Below, piece after piece: positions 43,133 through 51,948 of a stretch of 64,000 nucleotides of DNA. Location of the stretch: positions 1,426,001 to 1,490,000 of the forward strand of contig OY970338.1 in assembly GCA_963717515.1 (NCBI GenBank), read 5' to 3'. Made by a program: the position numbers and the translations under genes. How positions within the stretch are numbered: position 1 is the stretch's first letter; the number at the start of each line of letters is the position of its first letter. Below the pieces are notes generated by a model. It ran no database searches. It was not told the DNA's origin and saw nothing but the letters and a program-made list of their open reading frames with translations. The stretch comes from CAYXZQ01 sp963717515. Its GTDB lineage: Archaea > Nanobdellota > Nanobdellia > Woesearchaeales > DSVV01.

Positions 43133-43870
43133 ATAGGGTTGTCGCTGGCATAGCAGGGCTGTTCGCACTTTATGTCTGTACCAAACAAGATGTTGATAAG
43201 GATGTCAAGATTCTTTATTTGGAATCCAATATGTTTTTAATTAATCTATTTCAGGATAAATATTCACAAAAATTTATCCCAAATTTATGGAAAACTTTAA
43301 AAAGATTAAGTTAAACAATAATATTCACAATTTTAATTAGGCAGGACATGATAAGTCCGAATAAGAAAAACCACGCGGATAAGGTGTCCAAACATATGCA
43401 ATAACCTAAAATTTGCTTTTGACAACAATAGTCTACGACGGGAGATAAGATATCATCGGAAGGAGTCTGAAGTTCAGAGTACATGGTTCATAGTTAATCA
43501 AGACCTTAGGGCACAGAGCACCCACAGGTTGTAATCATAGGAGAGCGGAATCATTTTTATTCAGAGCCTGCAGAATTCAGCCATGATAGCAATAACAGAT
43601 TTCCAGCCGATAAATGGAGTGCAGAACTCAGGAAATCTTGCTATTCACGCTGCAGAAAGGAGAGGCCTAGCCTCTGCAACACTATGAAGAATATGGTTAC
43701 AGACCCAGGCATCTTTGCATCGCCGGATATGGCTGTGTCACTTATCGCTTGTTGGATAGGTCATGATGGCATGGAGTGAAAAGACCATTAGCAGCATCGG
43801 ATTTAGAATCGTCTGGATGGCGTTAAGAGAACTTGAGGAAAAAGAAATTTAATATTGCTAATAATAATGG
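43133..43870 (+). other. 740-bp region without a convincing gene; possible ncRNA and tiny ORFs
   Basis: A TATA-like ACTTTAAAAAG at about 43292-43302 is followed from about 43325 by sequence with small hairpins (GGAC-ATGATAA-GTCC, TCTGAAGTTCAGA, GGGCACAGAGCACCC) and ends near a T-run at 43553-43557. This would suit a non-coding RNA. From about 43582 three tiny frames of 34, 31 and 29 codons follow, the first two joined by an ATGA overlap (the first starts MIAITDFQPINGVQNSG). A 70-codon frame at 43102-43314 overlaps the preceding gene and looks spurious. None is recognisable. Confidence 0.35.
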
Positions 43871-44185
43871 ATGTACGCCAAGGCAAAAATGGGGACAGTC
43901 ATAAGTTCAAAAGTCAGGGATGACGGCAAGGTAGTATTCGAGGTATGCGTGGAAGAGGCTGAAGCATTGCAGCTTGCAGGTCATCTCAGCAACATCCACT
44001 TATTTTCAGAGAACAATCTGGATATCACGACATCAATGTCAGGGCGTGGAAAGAATGAAGCTACAAAATATTTCCTGATCCCAAAGTCAATCCGTGTAGA
44101 CCTGAATACAAGGAAAAAGGTGCATTGCCAGAAGATAGAGACAAAGACCAAGATGATGTTCATTTTTGTGATGGACAGGATATGA
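43871..44185 (+). CDS. Hypothetical protein preceding the second KaiC-like gene
   Basis: A 104-residue soluble protein with alternating beta and helix pattern (VISSKVRDDGKVVFEVCVEE, then KYFLIPKSIRVDLNTRKKV). No family is recognised. It is separated from the KaiC-like gene by only 6 bp, so it is very likely co-transcribed and could be its partner. Confidence 0.65.
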   Translation: MYAKAKMGTVISSKVRDDGKVVFEVCVEEAEALQLAGHLSNIHLFSENNLDITTSMSGRGKNEATKYFLIPKSIRVDLNTRKKVHCQKIETKTKMMFIFVMDRI

Positions 44186-44191
44186 TATAAG

Positions 44192-44887
44192 ATGGAACGG
44201 ACAAAGACCGGGATACAGGGATTCGACAAGCTAGTCAACAGCGGATTTCCAAAGGGCAGCTCTATCCTGATTTCAGGATCACCTGGTTCGGGAAAGACGA
44301 TATTCGGGCTTGAATACCTGTACAGGGGCGTATCAGAGTTCGATGAAAACGGCCTTTACGTGACATTTGAGGAAAAGCGTGAAAACGTTTTCAGGCAGGC
44401 AATGCAGTTCGGCTGGAATCTGGCGGCACTGGAAAGCGACAGGAGGCTTTTCATAACCTGCATTCCGTCTGATGCCATCGACAAGAGCACTATCGAGTTC
44501 ATCCTCAATACGATCAAGGAGAACAATATACTGAGAGTAATAATAGACTCACTATCCACATTATCAATAATCACTCCCATGCTTAACTCTTACAGCAGCA
44601 CAGGCGACATCGCGATCAAGAGATTCGTCTATGAGTTCATCTACAAGCTCTCGTCATCTGGAGCGACCACGCTCCTGATATCTCATACATCCAATGAAGG
44701 AGCGTATTCTATCGACGGGGTATCTGAATTCCTCTGCGATGGACTGATAACCATAAAGTTCCAGTCCCTGGGCGGTGATTTCTCAAGAGTGCTTGCAATC
44801 CAGAAGATGAGATCTGTCAGGAATGATGAGGATATTCATCCTCTTGAGATAAGTGACAAGGGAATCATCATACACAACCTAAACTGA
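44192..44887 (+). CDS. KaiC/RadA-like ATPase, single domain (paralogue of 1583-2257)
   Basis: A 231-residue ATPase. Walker A is GSPGSGKT (about 29-36), catalytic glutamates lie in TFEEKRE (about 55-61) and Walker B is LRVIIDSLS. The C-terminal RNDEDIHPLEISDKG matches the first KaiC-like protein (NNDEDIHPLEISKHG), showing a common subfamily. It may be a signalling switch with the 104-residue protein just upstream as partner. Cellular role unknown. Confidence 0.85.
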   Translation: MERTKTGIQGFDKLVNSGFPKGSSILISGSPGSGKTIFGLEYLYRGVSEFDENGLYVTFEEKRENVFRQAMQFGWNLAALESDRRLFITCIPSDAIDKSTIEFILNTIKENNILRVIIDSLSTLSIITPMLNSYSSTGDIAIKRFVYEFIYKLSSSGATTLLISHTSNEGAYSIDGVSEFLCDGLITIKFQSLGGDFSRVLAIQKMRSVRNDEDIHPLEISDKGIIIHNLN

Positions 44888-44998
44888 CTATAAGAACCAG
44901 GACATAAAATCTTTGCTATATCATGCATCATTTGGCATCTCAGCAGCGATTCTCAGGTCATAGAGTCCTATTTTAGGAACAGAAAAGCTTTTCAGCCG

Positions 44999-45331
44999 TC
45001 ACTTGCTCCATCTCTTCTCCATTATGTAATCGCCGATATAAGACCCTATTGCGAAGAATATCAGGATGACTATCCAATAACCTCTCCTGGTAACTAGGTT
45101 GCCCACGATATAACCAACCAGGTATCCGAATATTATGAAATAGAATGGAAAGCCCAGCTTGTTCCTTCTGATATGATAGAGCCTTCCGACCATTATTCCG
45201 CAGATGAGTATGACTGCATAGCTCACGATGGCAGAGTCAATGAGAAGGCTCACAATGAGGCCTATTACAAGAAATACCCCCGTAGCAGTCTCTCCCCACG
45301 CATCAAGCCATTTTATCCCTTTCTTGTTCAT
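44999..45331 (-). CDS. Hypothetical membrane protein, three to four TM segments
   Basis: A 110-residue polytopic protein (GVFLVIGLIVSLLIDSAIVS, then FYFIIFGYLVGYIVGNLV and a third helix) with a short basic C-terminus. It overlaps the upstream S2P-like gene by 4 bp and so is co-translated with it. No catalytic motif seen. Confidence 0.6.
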   Translation of the reverse strand: MNKKGIKWLDAWGETATGVFLVIGLIVSLLIDSAIVSYAVILICGIMVGRLYHIRRNKLGFPFYFIIFGYLVGYIVGNLVTRRGYWIVILIFFAIGSYIGDYIMEKRWSK

Positions 45332-46059
45332 TTACCACCACCTTCAATGAACCAGTACCACAGGAACCAGCAGGCTGCACCTATTATGAATGCGAGAATC
45401 CAGGAATATATCCCCGCAAGGGACAGGAGCACATAACCTGTCAAGGTCGCTGCTATGAATACATACGAGAGCCTTGACATGAAGAATATGTGGATGCCGT
45501 TTGTCTTCGGGATAGGGAGGAGATTGTATATTATCATTATGCCGTTTATCCTTGCTGCATAGTCAAAAAATGTCGGAAGGATATGGAGCTGTCTCGAGAA
45601 TGCGAGGGCAATTGTCATGAGGATGAGATGCGCAAATGCCCCTGCTGCTGCTATGGTACCATAGGCTATCCTGTTTATGCCGTACCTGAATTTGCCGAGC
45701 CTGAGTATCATGTGGTGGTGGAGGAACAGCCCGCCTGCAAGGACGAGCGGGAATTTCCCTCCAGTGAGAAGGGTGACTATTATTCCAAGGCCGATGCCTG
45801 TAGGCCACATCCTGTACTCGGCCCTGTATCCCTGCTGGAGAGCAGAAACCTTCATAGCCCCGTCATACAGAAAGAAGCTGACAACGACTATCACTGCTGT
45901 CATGAGGAAATTTATTAGCCAGAGCGCGAGATTGAATGTCGCCCTGCCATCATTGTAGGCGAATATGAATGTTATCCCGAGGATGCTAAGCCATATGTCG
46001 CGGAGCTCCCTCGGTTCCCAGCGGTAGAACCTCTTAATCCTGAAAGCCAATTCGCCCAT
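45328..46059 (-). CDS. Site-2-protease-like membrane protein lacking the zinc motif
   Basis: A 243-residue protein with about six TM helices that follows the archaeal S2P (M50) layout. A helix leads into QQGYRAEYRMWPTGIGLG, as in proteins reading HExxHxxxAxxxGxxAEFRxWPxGL. A later YNLLPIPKTNGIHIFF occupies the place of NLIPxPPLDG. The zinc ligands are lost: HExxH is replaced by DGAMK (66-70) and the LDG Asp by TNG (187-188). It is thus probably a catalytically dead S2P relative that might bind membrane substrates or regulators. Paired with a small membrane protein. Confidence 0.68.
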   Translation of the reverse strand: MGELAFRIKRFYRWEPRELRDIWLSILGITFIFAYNDGRATFNLALWLINFLMTAVIVVVSFFLYDGAMKVSALQQGYRAEYRMWPTGIGLGIIVTLLTGGKFPLVLAGGLFLHHHMILRLGKFRYGINRIAYGTIAAAGAFAHLILMTIALAFSRQLHILPTFFDYAARINGIMIIYNLLPIPKTNGIHIFFMSRLSYVFIAATLTGYVLLSLAGIYSWILAFIIGAACWFLWYWFIEGGGK

Positions 46060-46150
46060 GGGCAGTTTTATCAGGAGTGACTTATATAAATATTTTGGTT
46101 TTCAAGAGATTCAAGCAGGATATGTTTAATAGTGGAATCCCTGCATTTCT

Positions 46151-46906
46151 TCAGACCGGAGAGAACCCGTTGATGTCCACGGTCTGTTCATCCTGGCCGC
46201 TATAGTCAAAGCTGTATGAATAAGAGGGCAATGAGATGAGTTCCCTTATGCCCTGGACGTGGCCTGCGCCGACGACAGCGACAACGCTCTTTCCCTGGGC
46301 TGATATCTCAGAAAGCTTGCCTGCCATGTAGACATTCCTCTCATGCACGAGAACCCTGTATATGGATGGATACCTGTCCTTCATCATGTCCATCATCTTC
46401 CCTATGAGGACTTCAGATGGGACCTTGCTCAGGTCAAACTCATCTATTCCGTATCTCTGCATCTCCCTCTTTCCGAAGAACATGCCTTTGATGATATCAG
46501 CAGCGATTCTCCATCTTTCCTTCCATGTAAGGTATCTTGAGAACCTCGCAAGCGTTATCTCGATATCCTGGTCGATGAGGGCGATCTTAATCTTCTCCTT
46601 ATTGGCTGTGTTGATTGCAGCTTTCATCTCATCGCCCGGCTCGACACCGACCATCCTGCCGAGTTTCTTCGAGACCCATGAGCCGATGACTGCAAAGAGA
46701 TATCCCTTGAAGCCGACCCTCGATATGTTATAGAATGAGAATCTCTGCGGTTTTGGCGCGTGGGTGAGGGCATAGTACCTTTTCATGTCAAGCTCTACAG
46801 CAACCACGTCAGGCTTCTGCTCCTGTATCTCCTGCCTTACCTTCCTGATGCTCTCTTTTGCGATGTGTGATGTTCCTATTATTGTTATATTGCTCATTCT
46901 CTTCAT
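46151..46906 (-). CDS. TraB-family protein
   Basis: A protein of 248-251 residues of the TraB/TIKI superfamily (conserved GTSH near the N-terminus, VELDMKRY, LVHERNVYMAGKL, and VVGAGHVQGI near the C-terminus). Related proteins are metal-dependent membrane-associated peptidases or regulators, and this one has a weak hydrophobic segment at about 67-82. ATGs at 46906 and 46897 are both possible. A TATA box at about 46934-46947 fits either. Confidence 0.85.
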   Translation of the reverse strand: MKRMSNITIIGTSHIAKESIRKVRQEIQEQKPDVVAVELDMKRYYALTHAPKPQRFSFYNISRVGFKGYLFAVIGSWVSKKLGRMVGVEPGDEMKAAINTANKEKIKIALIDQDIEITLARFSRYLTWKERWRIAADIIKGMFFGKREMQRYGIDEFDLSKVPSEVLIGKMMDMMKDRYPSIYRVLVHERNVYMAGKLSEISAQGKSVVAVVGAGHVQGIRELISLPSYSYSFDYSGQDEQTVDINGFSPV

Positions 46907-46933
46907 CTGCCTCGTGCAGTGTTACTACAGAAA

Positions 46934-46982
46934 AATTTATATACTTTAATATTTTATCAAATTAACGTAATTCAACGGAGGT
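46934..46982. promoter_or_regulatory. Divergent control region of traB-like and PRC-barrel genes
   Basis: AATTTATATACTTT (46934-46947) reads as a TATA box for the minus strand. CGGAGGT (46976-46982) is a near-perfect Shine-Dalgarno 7 bp before the PRC-barrel ATG at 46989. Confidence 0.55.
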
Positions 46983-46988
46983 CTGAAC

Positions 46989-47267
46989 ATGCTGAACATG
47001 AAACATATCACTGAGACATACGACATGAAGGTTTTCACTGATTCAGGGGAATATTTCGGAGATGTCGAGGAATCCATCGTGACCCAGAATAAGGTGTTCG
47101 GGTGGAGGATTAAGTCGACCAGGAACTCTTACCTGAACAGGATCCTGGGAAGCGCAAAGGGCGTGATAGTGCCTCACCAGCTCGTCAAGAGCATCGGCGA
47201 CATCATGATAATATCCAAGTCCGCTGTGCCGAGCTACAACCCTGAAGAGGACGATTCGGCTGCTTAA
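46989..47267 (+). CDS. PRC-barrel protein
   Basis: A 92-residue single PRC-barrel protein (YDMKVFTDSGEYFGDVEE, then GWRIKSTRN, and VIVPHQLVKSIGDIMIIS). Small PRC-barrel proteins of this size include the archaeal cell-division factors CdpB1/CdpB2, so a role in division or RNA-linked assembly is possible but not shown. A strong SD and a T-run (47268-47278) frame it as a single-gene unit. Confidence 0.85.
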   Translation: MLNMKHITETYDMKVFTDSGEYFGDVEESIVTQNKVFGWRIKSTRNSYLNRILGSAKGVIVPHQLVKSIGDIMIISKSAVPSYNPEEDDSAA

Positions 47268-47278
47268 TTTTTTCTTTT
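47268..47278 (+). terminator. T-run terminator after the PRC-barrel gene
   Basis: TTTTTTCTTTT directly follows the stop codon. Confidence 0.45.
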
Positions 47279-47284
47279 GATATG

Positions 47285-47361
47285 TCAGGAATACCGCTCC
47301 TCTTTTGAGGGATGGACAAGCTTCACTTGTTTCTCTATATCATAAGTCGTGGTATTCCTGA
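47285..47361. repeat. Stem-bounded structured element A
   Basis: The perfect 11-bp inverted repeat TCAGGAATACC (47285-47295) / GGTATTCCTGA (47351-47361) encloses smaller hairpins CCTC-TTTT-GAGG (47299-47310) and ACAAG-CTTCA-CTTGT (47316-47330). Confidence 0.7.
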
Positions 47362-47367
47362 GCATGC

Positions 47368-47441
47368 TCAAGAACCACTAGTCCTCATAATGAAGAAGGA
47401 AGCTTCGCCTTCATGCTACCGGTCTCTGAGGTGGTTCTTGA
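47368..47441. repeat. Stem-bounded structured element B
   Basis: The perfect 11-bp inverted repeat TCAAGAACCAC (47368-47378) / GTGGTTCTTGA (47431-47441) encloses CCTCA/TGAGG and a TGAAG/CTTCA hairpin. It starts 6 bp after element A and has nearly the same size and layout but a different sequence. Confidence 0.7.
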
Positions 47442-47510
47442 CATCAAGTCTTTTTCTTATATTCTCTTAAATCCAGAAAATATAAATACCATTTGGTTTA
47501 CTAAAGCAGC

Positions 47511-48566
47511 ATGACCTTTTCAGAAATCCTGAAGAACGTGTATATGGGCAACTCTGTCGCTGAATACCTGACTGCTGCTGTTGTCTTCATTGTCTGTGTC
47601 CTCCTCCTGAAGATATTCAAGCAGATAGTACTTCTAAGGCTGAGGATGTTCACACAGAAGACAGAGACAAGGCTCGATGACCTGGTCCTGTCGATAGTAG
47701 ATGTGCGCTGGCCGTTCTTTGTGTTCGTATCTCTCTACATCTCATTCATGCTTATCACTGTCCCTGCAGCGCTGAACGTGGCAGTCGACTACATCCTGCT
47801 CATCATACTGACTTACTATACTGGAAAGGCCCTGCAGAAACTCATCAGCTACCTTATCCACAGGCATGCAGAGAAAAAAGGGGGCAAGAGGGAGGATTCC
47901 TCTATGCTTGATGTCCTCGGGGTAGTCGCAAAGATAACACTATGGATAATCCTCTTCCTGTTCATATTGTCAAACCTCGGTTACAACATATCGACCCTCC
48001 TGACAGGTCTTGGGATAGGCGGAATCGCCATCGCATTCGCGCTCCAGAATGTCCTGGCAGACATCTTTGCATCAATATCGATATTTTTTGACAAGCCTTT
48101 TGTGGTCGGTGATTTCATAATGATCGGCAATGACATGGGCGAAGTGAGAAGAATAGGCATCAAGTCCACGAGAGTAAAGACCCTTCAGGGCCAGGAGCTG
48201 ATAATCTCGAACAAGGAGCTCACAGAGGCAAGGGTGAACAATTTCAAGAAGATGGAGAGGCGGAGGGTCGTGTTCTCGTTTGGCGTGACATATGACACCA
48301 GCTCTGCAAAATTAAAGGAGACCCCTAAGTTGATTAAGGGGATAGTTGATAAGATCGAGCTTGCAGAATTCGACAGGGCGCATTTCAAGAGCTATGGCGA
48401 CTCAGCCCTGCTATTTGAGATAGTTTACTATGCTGACACGAGCGATTATACCACCTACATGGACATACAGCAGGAGATAAACCTGAAGATAAAAGAGGCA
48501 TTCGAGAAGAAGAAGATAGAGATGGCCTATCCTACACAGACAATCTACCTGAACAAGTTGAAATGA
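47511..48566 (+). CDS. MscS-family mechanosensitive channel (second copy)
   Basis: A 351-residue channel with four TM helices, the pore region GLGIGGIAIAFALQNVLADI and a beta domain (DKPFVVGDFIMIGNDMGEV, then GQELIISNKEL). Its C-terminal alpha/beta domain ends MAYPTQTIYL. It is clearly a different paralogue from the channel at 14583, and both should act in osmotic safety release. The ATG at 47511 follows TATA-like AAAATATAAATACC at about 47478-47491. Confidence 0.92.
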   Translation: MTFSEILKNVYMGNSVAEYLTAAVVFIVCVLLLKIFKQIVLLRLRMFTQKTETRLDDLVLSIVDVRWPFFVFVSLYISFMLITVPAALNVAVDYILLIILTYYTGKALQKLISYLIHRHAEKKGGKREDSSMLDVLGVVAKITLWIILFLFILSNLGYNISTLLTGLGIGGIAIAFALQNVLADIFASISIFFDKPFVVGDFIMIGNDMGEVRRIGIKSTRVKTLQGQELIISNKELTEARVNNFKKMERRRVVFSFGVTYDTSSAKLKETPKLIKGIVDKIELAEFDRAHFKSYGDSALLFEIVYYADTSDYTTYMDIQQEINLKIKEAFEKKKIEMAYPTQTIYLNKLK

Positions 48567-48584
48567 AAGCTTATTATTCCGCAA

Positions 48585-49088
48585 ATGGCTGAAAGACCGA
48601 TTCCTGTCGCTGTCTGTGCTGTGGTCTCTGGCAGCAGAATCCTTCTCATAAAGCGAACAAAGGGTAATTTCATCGGCTATTGGGCGCTTCCCGGAGGGAA
48701 GATTGAGCCTGACGAGCACCTTTCTGACGCAGCTGTCAGGGAAATAAGGGAGGAGACAGGCATTGATTCTGAATTCATTTCGTACATTGGTCTCGTTTCA
48801 GAACACCTCATATCCGATTCAAGGGTCACTGATCATTTCATCCTGCATCTCTGTAAAGTGAGGCCCGTAACCACAAAAATAACAAGGAATGAGGCTGGGA
48901 AAGCCAGATGGTTTGAGCTTGAGAAGCTGGATGAGCTTAAGGGAGGGATTGTTCCGAGCGATCTTGAGATGATTGACAGGATACTCCTGAAGAATGAGGG
49001 CACATATTTCGAGAGCGTCATGGAATGGCAGGGCAAAAGTCTTGTTCTGAAAAAATTCGAGCATAAGACAGGATTGCAGATCCGATAA
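48585..49088 (+). CDS. Nudix hydrolase (second)
   Basis: A 167-residue pyrophosphohydrolase. The Nudix box GGKIEPDEHLSDAAVREIREETG (residues about 38-60) is complete. The N-terminal ALPGG lead-in and the C-terminal ARWFELEKLDEL region are typical. It probably cleaves a nucleotide derivative, substrate unknown. It lies 18 bp after the MscS gene and is probably co-transcribed. Confidence 0.93.
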   Translation: MAERPIPVAVCAVVSGSRILLIKRTKGNFIGYWALPGGKIEPDEHLSDAAVREIREETGIDSEFISYIGLVSEHLISDSRVTDHFILHLCKVRPVTTKITRNEAGKARWFELEKLDELKGGIVPSDLEMIDRILLKNEGTYFESVMEWQGKSLVLKKFEHKTGLQIR

Positions 49089-49146
49089 TCACTTAGTGAT
49101 GATAAAATCAAAAATCTTTATATTTGATAATTTATTCTTGCTGTCC

Positions 49147-49446
49147 ATGAAGAAGGAGGACATGGAAAAACAGTTAATCTTATCATTAAGAGGAGAGCTG
49201 AGCGACATGCTTGAATATATCGTCCTCGAGGAGAAATGGGAAAATCGAGAGCAGTATAAGTTCCGGGTGAACGGGAGCTATATAGGCGCATCAGAAATGC
49301 TTGACAGGATAAGGAACAAAAAGAGGCATGCAATGCAATGCTTGAGGAAAGCATACGATCTGTACATCGCAAGAATCCAGGCTTCAGATAACCCATCCTC
49401 AATGACCAGCAAATACATCCACTTCAAGAAGAGGGAGCAACATTAA
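49147..49446 (+). CDS. Hypothetical helical protein
   Basis: A 99-residue soluble protein, helical and charged (MKKEDMEKQLILSLRGELSD, then KKRHAMQCLRKAYDLYIARI). No family is recognised. The ATG at 49147 is preferred because TATA-like ATCTTTATATTTG at about 49112-49124 lies about 25 bp upstream. The frame itself runs further upstream, to 49096. Confidence 0.55.
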   Translation: MKKEDMEKQLILSLRGELSDMLEYIVLEEKWENREQYKFRVNGSYIGASEMLDRIRNKKRHAMQCLRKAYDLYIARIQASDNPSSMTSKYIHFKKREQH

Positions 49447-49509
49447 GCAATTATGCTTTTCGATCCTTTGACTCGGTTCCCAAATTGATGGCAGCTGAAT
49501 ATCCTCTGA

Positions 49510-50136
49510 CTAAATCCTTCCGCTCCTGATGAATTCCTCTATATCATCATTGTCCATATGTGTCTTTGAATGGAACTTTTTGTCGAATTTTTTCCTCTTG
49601 TCTTTAAGGAAAAGGCCATAGAGGAGGCCTGAGGCGAGACCTGCGAGATGGGCTGCATGCGCGACACCCGGAAGGATGCCGAATAGGTCTGTCAAAGCGA
49701 TTATTATGCCTGCTGTCCTGAGCGACATAGGGATGATGAAGAGTATCACCCTGAGGTCCGGCATGAGTATTATAGCTACTCCGAGAATGCCCATTATAGC
49801 ACCGCTCGCACCGAGCGCAGCATCATACACGAAACTTGAAGCAGCCGATGCAAGAATCCCGGATGCCATGTAGATCAATATGAATCTCTTTGTCCCTATC
49901 CTCTGCTCAACCAGCATGCCGAACATGAAAAGGACCCACATGTTTATGAAGATATGGAGGATGCTTGCATGGAGAAACATCGATGTGACCAGTGTCCAGG
50001 GGGCTCTCAGAAGATCCCCCCTATGCACCAGGAACATCTCTGTTATGGTGTCTTTTGAGAGAATCTGCAGAATATAGATGATTACATTTAGAACAACCAG
50101 GACAATCGCAGCAGATATCCTCTTTCTGGTCATCAT
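49510..50136 (-). CDS. Rhomboid intramembrane serine protease
   Basis: A 208-residue protein with six TM helices that cleaves membrane proteins within the bilayer. The catalytic Ser111 (GASGAIMG), His163 (HAAHLAGLASG) and the helix-2 residues His56, His61 and Asn65 (FLHASILHIFINMW) are intact. The tail is basic and cytoplasmic. Single-gene unit. Confidence 0.95.
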   Translation of the reverse strand: MMTRKRISAAIVLVVLNVIIYILQILSKDTITEMFLVHRGDLLRAPWTLVTSMFLHASILHIFINMWVLFMFGMLVEQRIGTKRFILIYMASGILASAASSFVYDAALGASGAIMGILGVAIILMPDLRVILFIIPMSLRTAGIIIALTDLFGILPGVAHAAHLAGLASGLLYGLFLKDKRKKFDKKFHSKTHMDNDDIEEFIRSGRI

Positions 50137-50285
50137 CAGACGATAAGCGATATTTCTTTTAAAAGTTTGCTTTTTAACGGTTCAGCAATTGAAATGTCTT
50201 TCATAATTATGATTTTTACAACGACAAGATTTATCACTGGAAAACGGACCAATGTTTCTTAAAATATATCTTTCACTTACAAAAC

Positions 50286-50322
50286 CTTTATATATTATGG
50301 CAGGGTAATCCAGCCGAGGGGG
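50286..50322 (+). promoter_or_regulatory. Promoter and SD of pyrG
   Basis: CTTTATATATT (50286-50296) is the TATA box. GAGGGGG (50316-50322) is the Shine-Dalgarno for the ATG at 50332. Confidence 0.65.
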
Positions 50323-50331
50323 TTTGAGCAC

Positions 50332-51948
50332 ATGACAAAATATATCGTGGTTACTGGCGGGGTACTTTCAGGACTTGGCAAGGGAGTGGTCACTGCATCC
50401 ATCGGCAAGCTTCTCCAGATGCAGGGATACAAGGTCACGGCAATCAAGATAGATCCGTACATCAATATCGATGCAGGGACCATCAGGCCGACAGAGCATG
50501 GAGAGGTCTTTGTAACAGAGGACGGCGGCGAGATAGATCAGGATCTCGGCAACTACGAAAGATTCCTGAACATCAATCTTCATAAGGACCATAACATAAC
50601 AACAGGCCAGGTATATCTCAAGGTCATCACAAAGGAGCGCGCAGGCGAATACCTGGGCGAGGACGTGGAGGTCATGCCTCACATCCCTGAGGAGATCAAG
50701 AGAAGGATAAGGGAGACAGCAGATAAGACCGGCGTGGATTTCTGCATGGTGGAAATAGGAGGGACAGTCGGCGATTATCAGAACATTCTCTTCATGGAGG
50801 CTGCAAGGCAGATGAAGCTTGACGGTGACGAGATAGTGTTTGTTCATGTGGTGTATCTCCCTATCCCAAAACACATAGGGGAGATGAAGACAAAGCCTGC
50901 GCAGCACTCGATACTCAGCGCCTTTGCAATAGGAATACATCCTGATTTCATAATAGGAAGGGCTGAGCAGCCGCTCGATGAGCCTAGGAAAAAGACCATA
51001 TCTTTCACATGCAGCATACCCCGGGACAGGATATTCTCAGCACCGGACCTTGAATCGATATACGAGGAGCCTATCATATTTGCTGACCAGAACCTCGACA
51101 AGGAGATACTGGAACTCTTCAACCTGAAATACAAGCAGAACGGTGAGCTCAGGAAATGGAGAAAATTCATAGATGATATCAAGAACCTGAAGAAAAGCGT
51201 GAAAATCGGTATTGTGGGCAAATATTTCGACACAGGCGATTTCTCGCTTGAGGATTCTTACATATCAGTGCTGGAGGCTGTCAAGCATGCCTGCTTCAAC
51301 AACAAGGTAAGGCCGGACATACGCTGGATTAATTCAAAGACCTTCGAGAAGGATCCTGCCAGTGTGAAGATGCTTGATGACGTGGATGCACTCATTGTTC
51401 CGGGTGGATTCGGCACCAGCGGAGTCGAAGGCAAGATCATTGCGATAAAGTATGCCAGGGAGAATGATATCCCTTATCTGGGTCTGTGCTATGGGCTCCA
51501 GCTCGCTGTCATCGAATTTGCAAGGGATGTCTGCAACCTCAAGGGTGCGAACACCACAGAGAATGACAAGGACACGAAATACCCGGTGATTGACATACTG
51601 CCAGAGCAGGTCAAGCACATGAAATTCTCTGATTACGGCGCTACGATGCGACTTGGCGAATGGAAGGCTGTACTCAAGCCAGGAACAGAAGTATTCAAAT
51701 TATACGGCAAAAAGGACATTTCCGAGCGCCACAGGCATAGGTATGAGGTGAATCCTGAATACATCCCTGTCATTGAAAAAGCAGGGCTGGTCTTCTCAGG
51801 TAGGTCGCCTGACAGGAGGCTGATGGAGTTCATCGAGCTTCCGGGCCACAAATTCTTTGTAGGGACACAGGGCCATCCTGAATTCAAGTCAAGGCCGCTC
51901 TCTCCACACCCGCTGTTCAACGGCCTCATCAGAGCAGCCATGAAGTGA
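50332..51948 (+). CDS. pyrG: CTP synthase
   Basis: Aminates UTP to CTP with glutamine and ATP. The synthetase domain starts KYIVVTGGVLSGLGKGVV and includes KIDPYINIDAGT, GEVFVTEDGGE and VEIGGTVGDYQN. The C-terminal class I glutaminase has the nucleophile Cys in GLCYGLQLA and the His/Glu pair in GTQGHPEFKS. Length of 538 residues is normal. It is followed by a short T-rich stretch and then a 1-kb AT-rich non-coding tract. Confidence 0.97.
   Translation: MTKYIVVTGGVLSGLGKGVVTASIGKLLQMQGYKVTAIKIDPYINIDAGTIRPTEHGEVFVTEDGGEIDQDLGNYERFLNINLHKDHNITTGQVYLKVITKERAGEYLGEDVEVMPHIPEEIKRRIRETADKTGVDFCMVEIGGTVGDYQNILFMEAARQMKLDGDEIVFVHVVYLPIPKHIGEMKTKPAQHSILSAFAIGIHPDFIIGRAEQPLDEPRKKTISFTCSIPRDRIFSAPDLESIYEEPIIFADQNLDKEILELFNLKYKQNGELRKWRKFIDDIKNLKKSVKIGIVGKYFDTGDFSLEDSYISVLEAVKHACFNNKVRPDIRWINSKTFEKDPASVKMLDDVDALIVPGGFGTSGVEGKIIAIKYARENDIPYLGLCYGLQLAVIEFARDVCNLKGANTTENDKDTKYPVIDILPEQVKHMKFSDYGATMRLGEWKAVLKPGTEVFKLYGKKDISERHRHRYEVNPEYIPVIEKAGLVFSGRSPDRRLMEFIELPGHKFFVGTQGHPEFKSRPLSPHPLFNGLIRAAMK

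Noticed and set aside
43102..43314. A 70-codon frame overlapping the end of the Cys-containing anchored protein
   Set aside because: It overlaps a better gene, has mixed composition and no recognisable pattern.
43320..43560. RNase P RNA or SRP RNA
   Set aside because: None of the conserved core sequences of those RNAs could be found.
47285..47441. CRISPR array or riboswitch
   Set aside because: There are no repeated spacer-sized units, and the two elements have different sequences joined only by similar layout.
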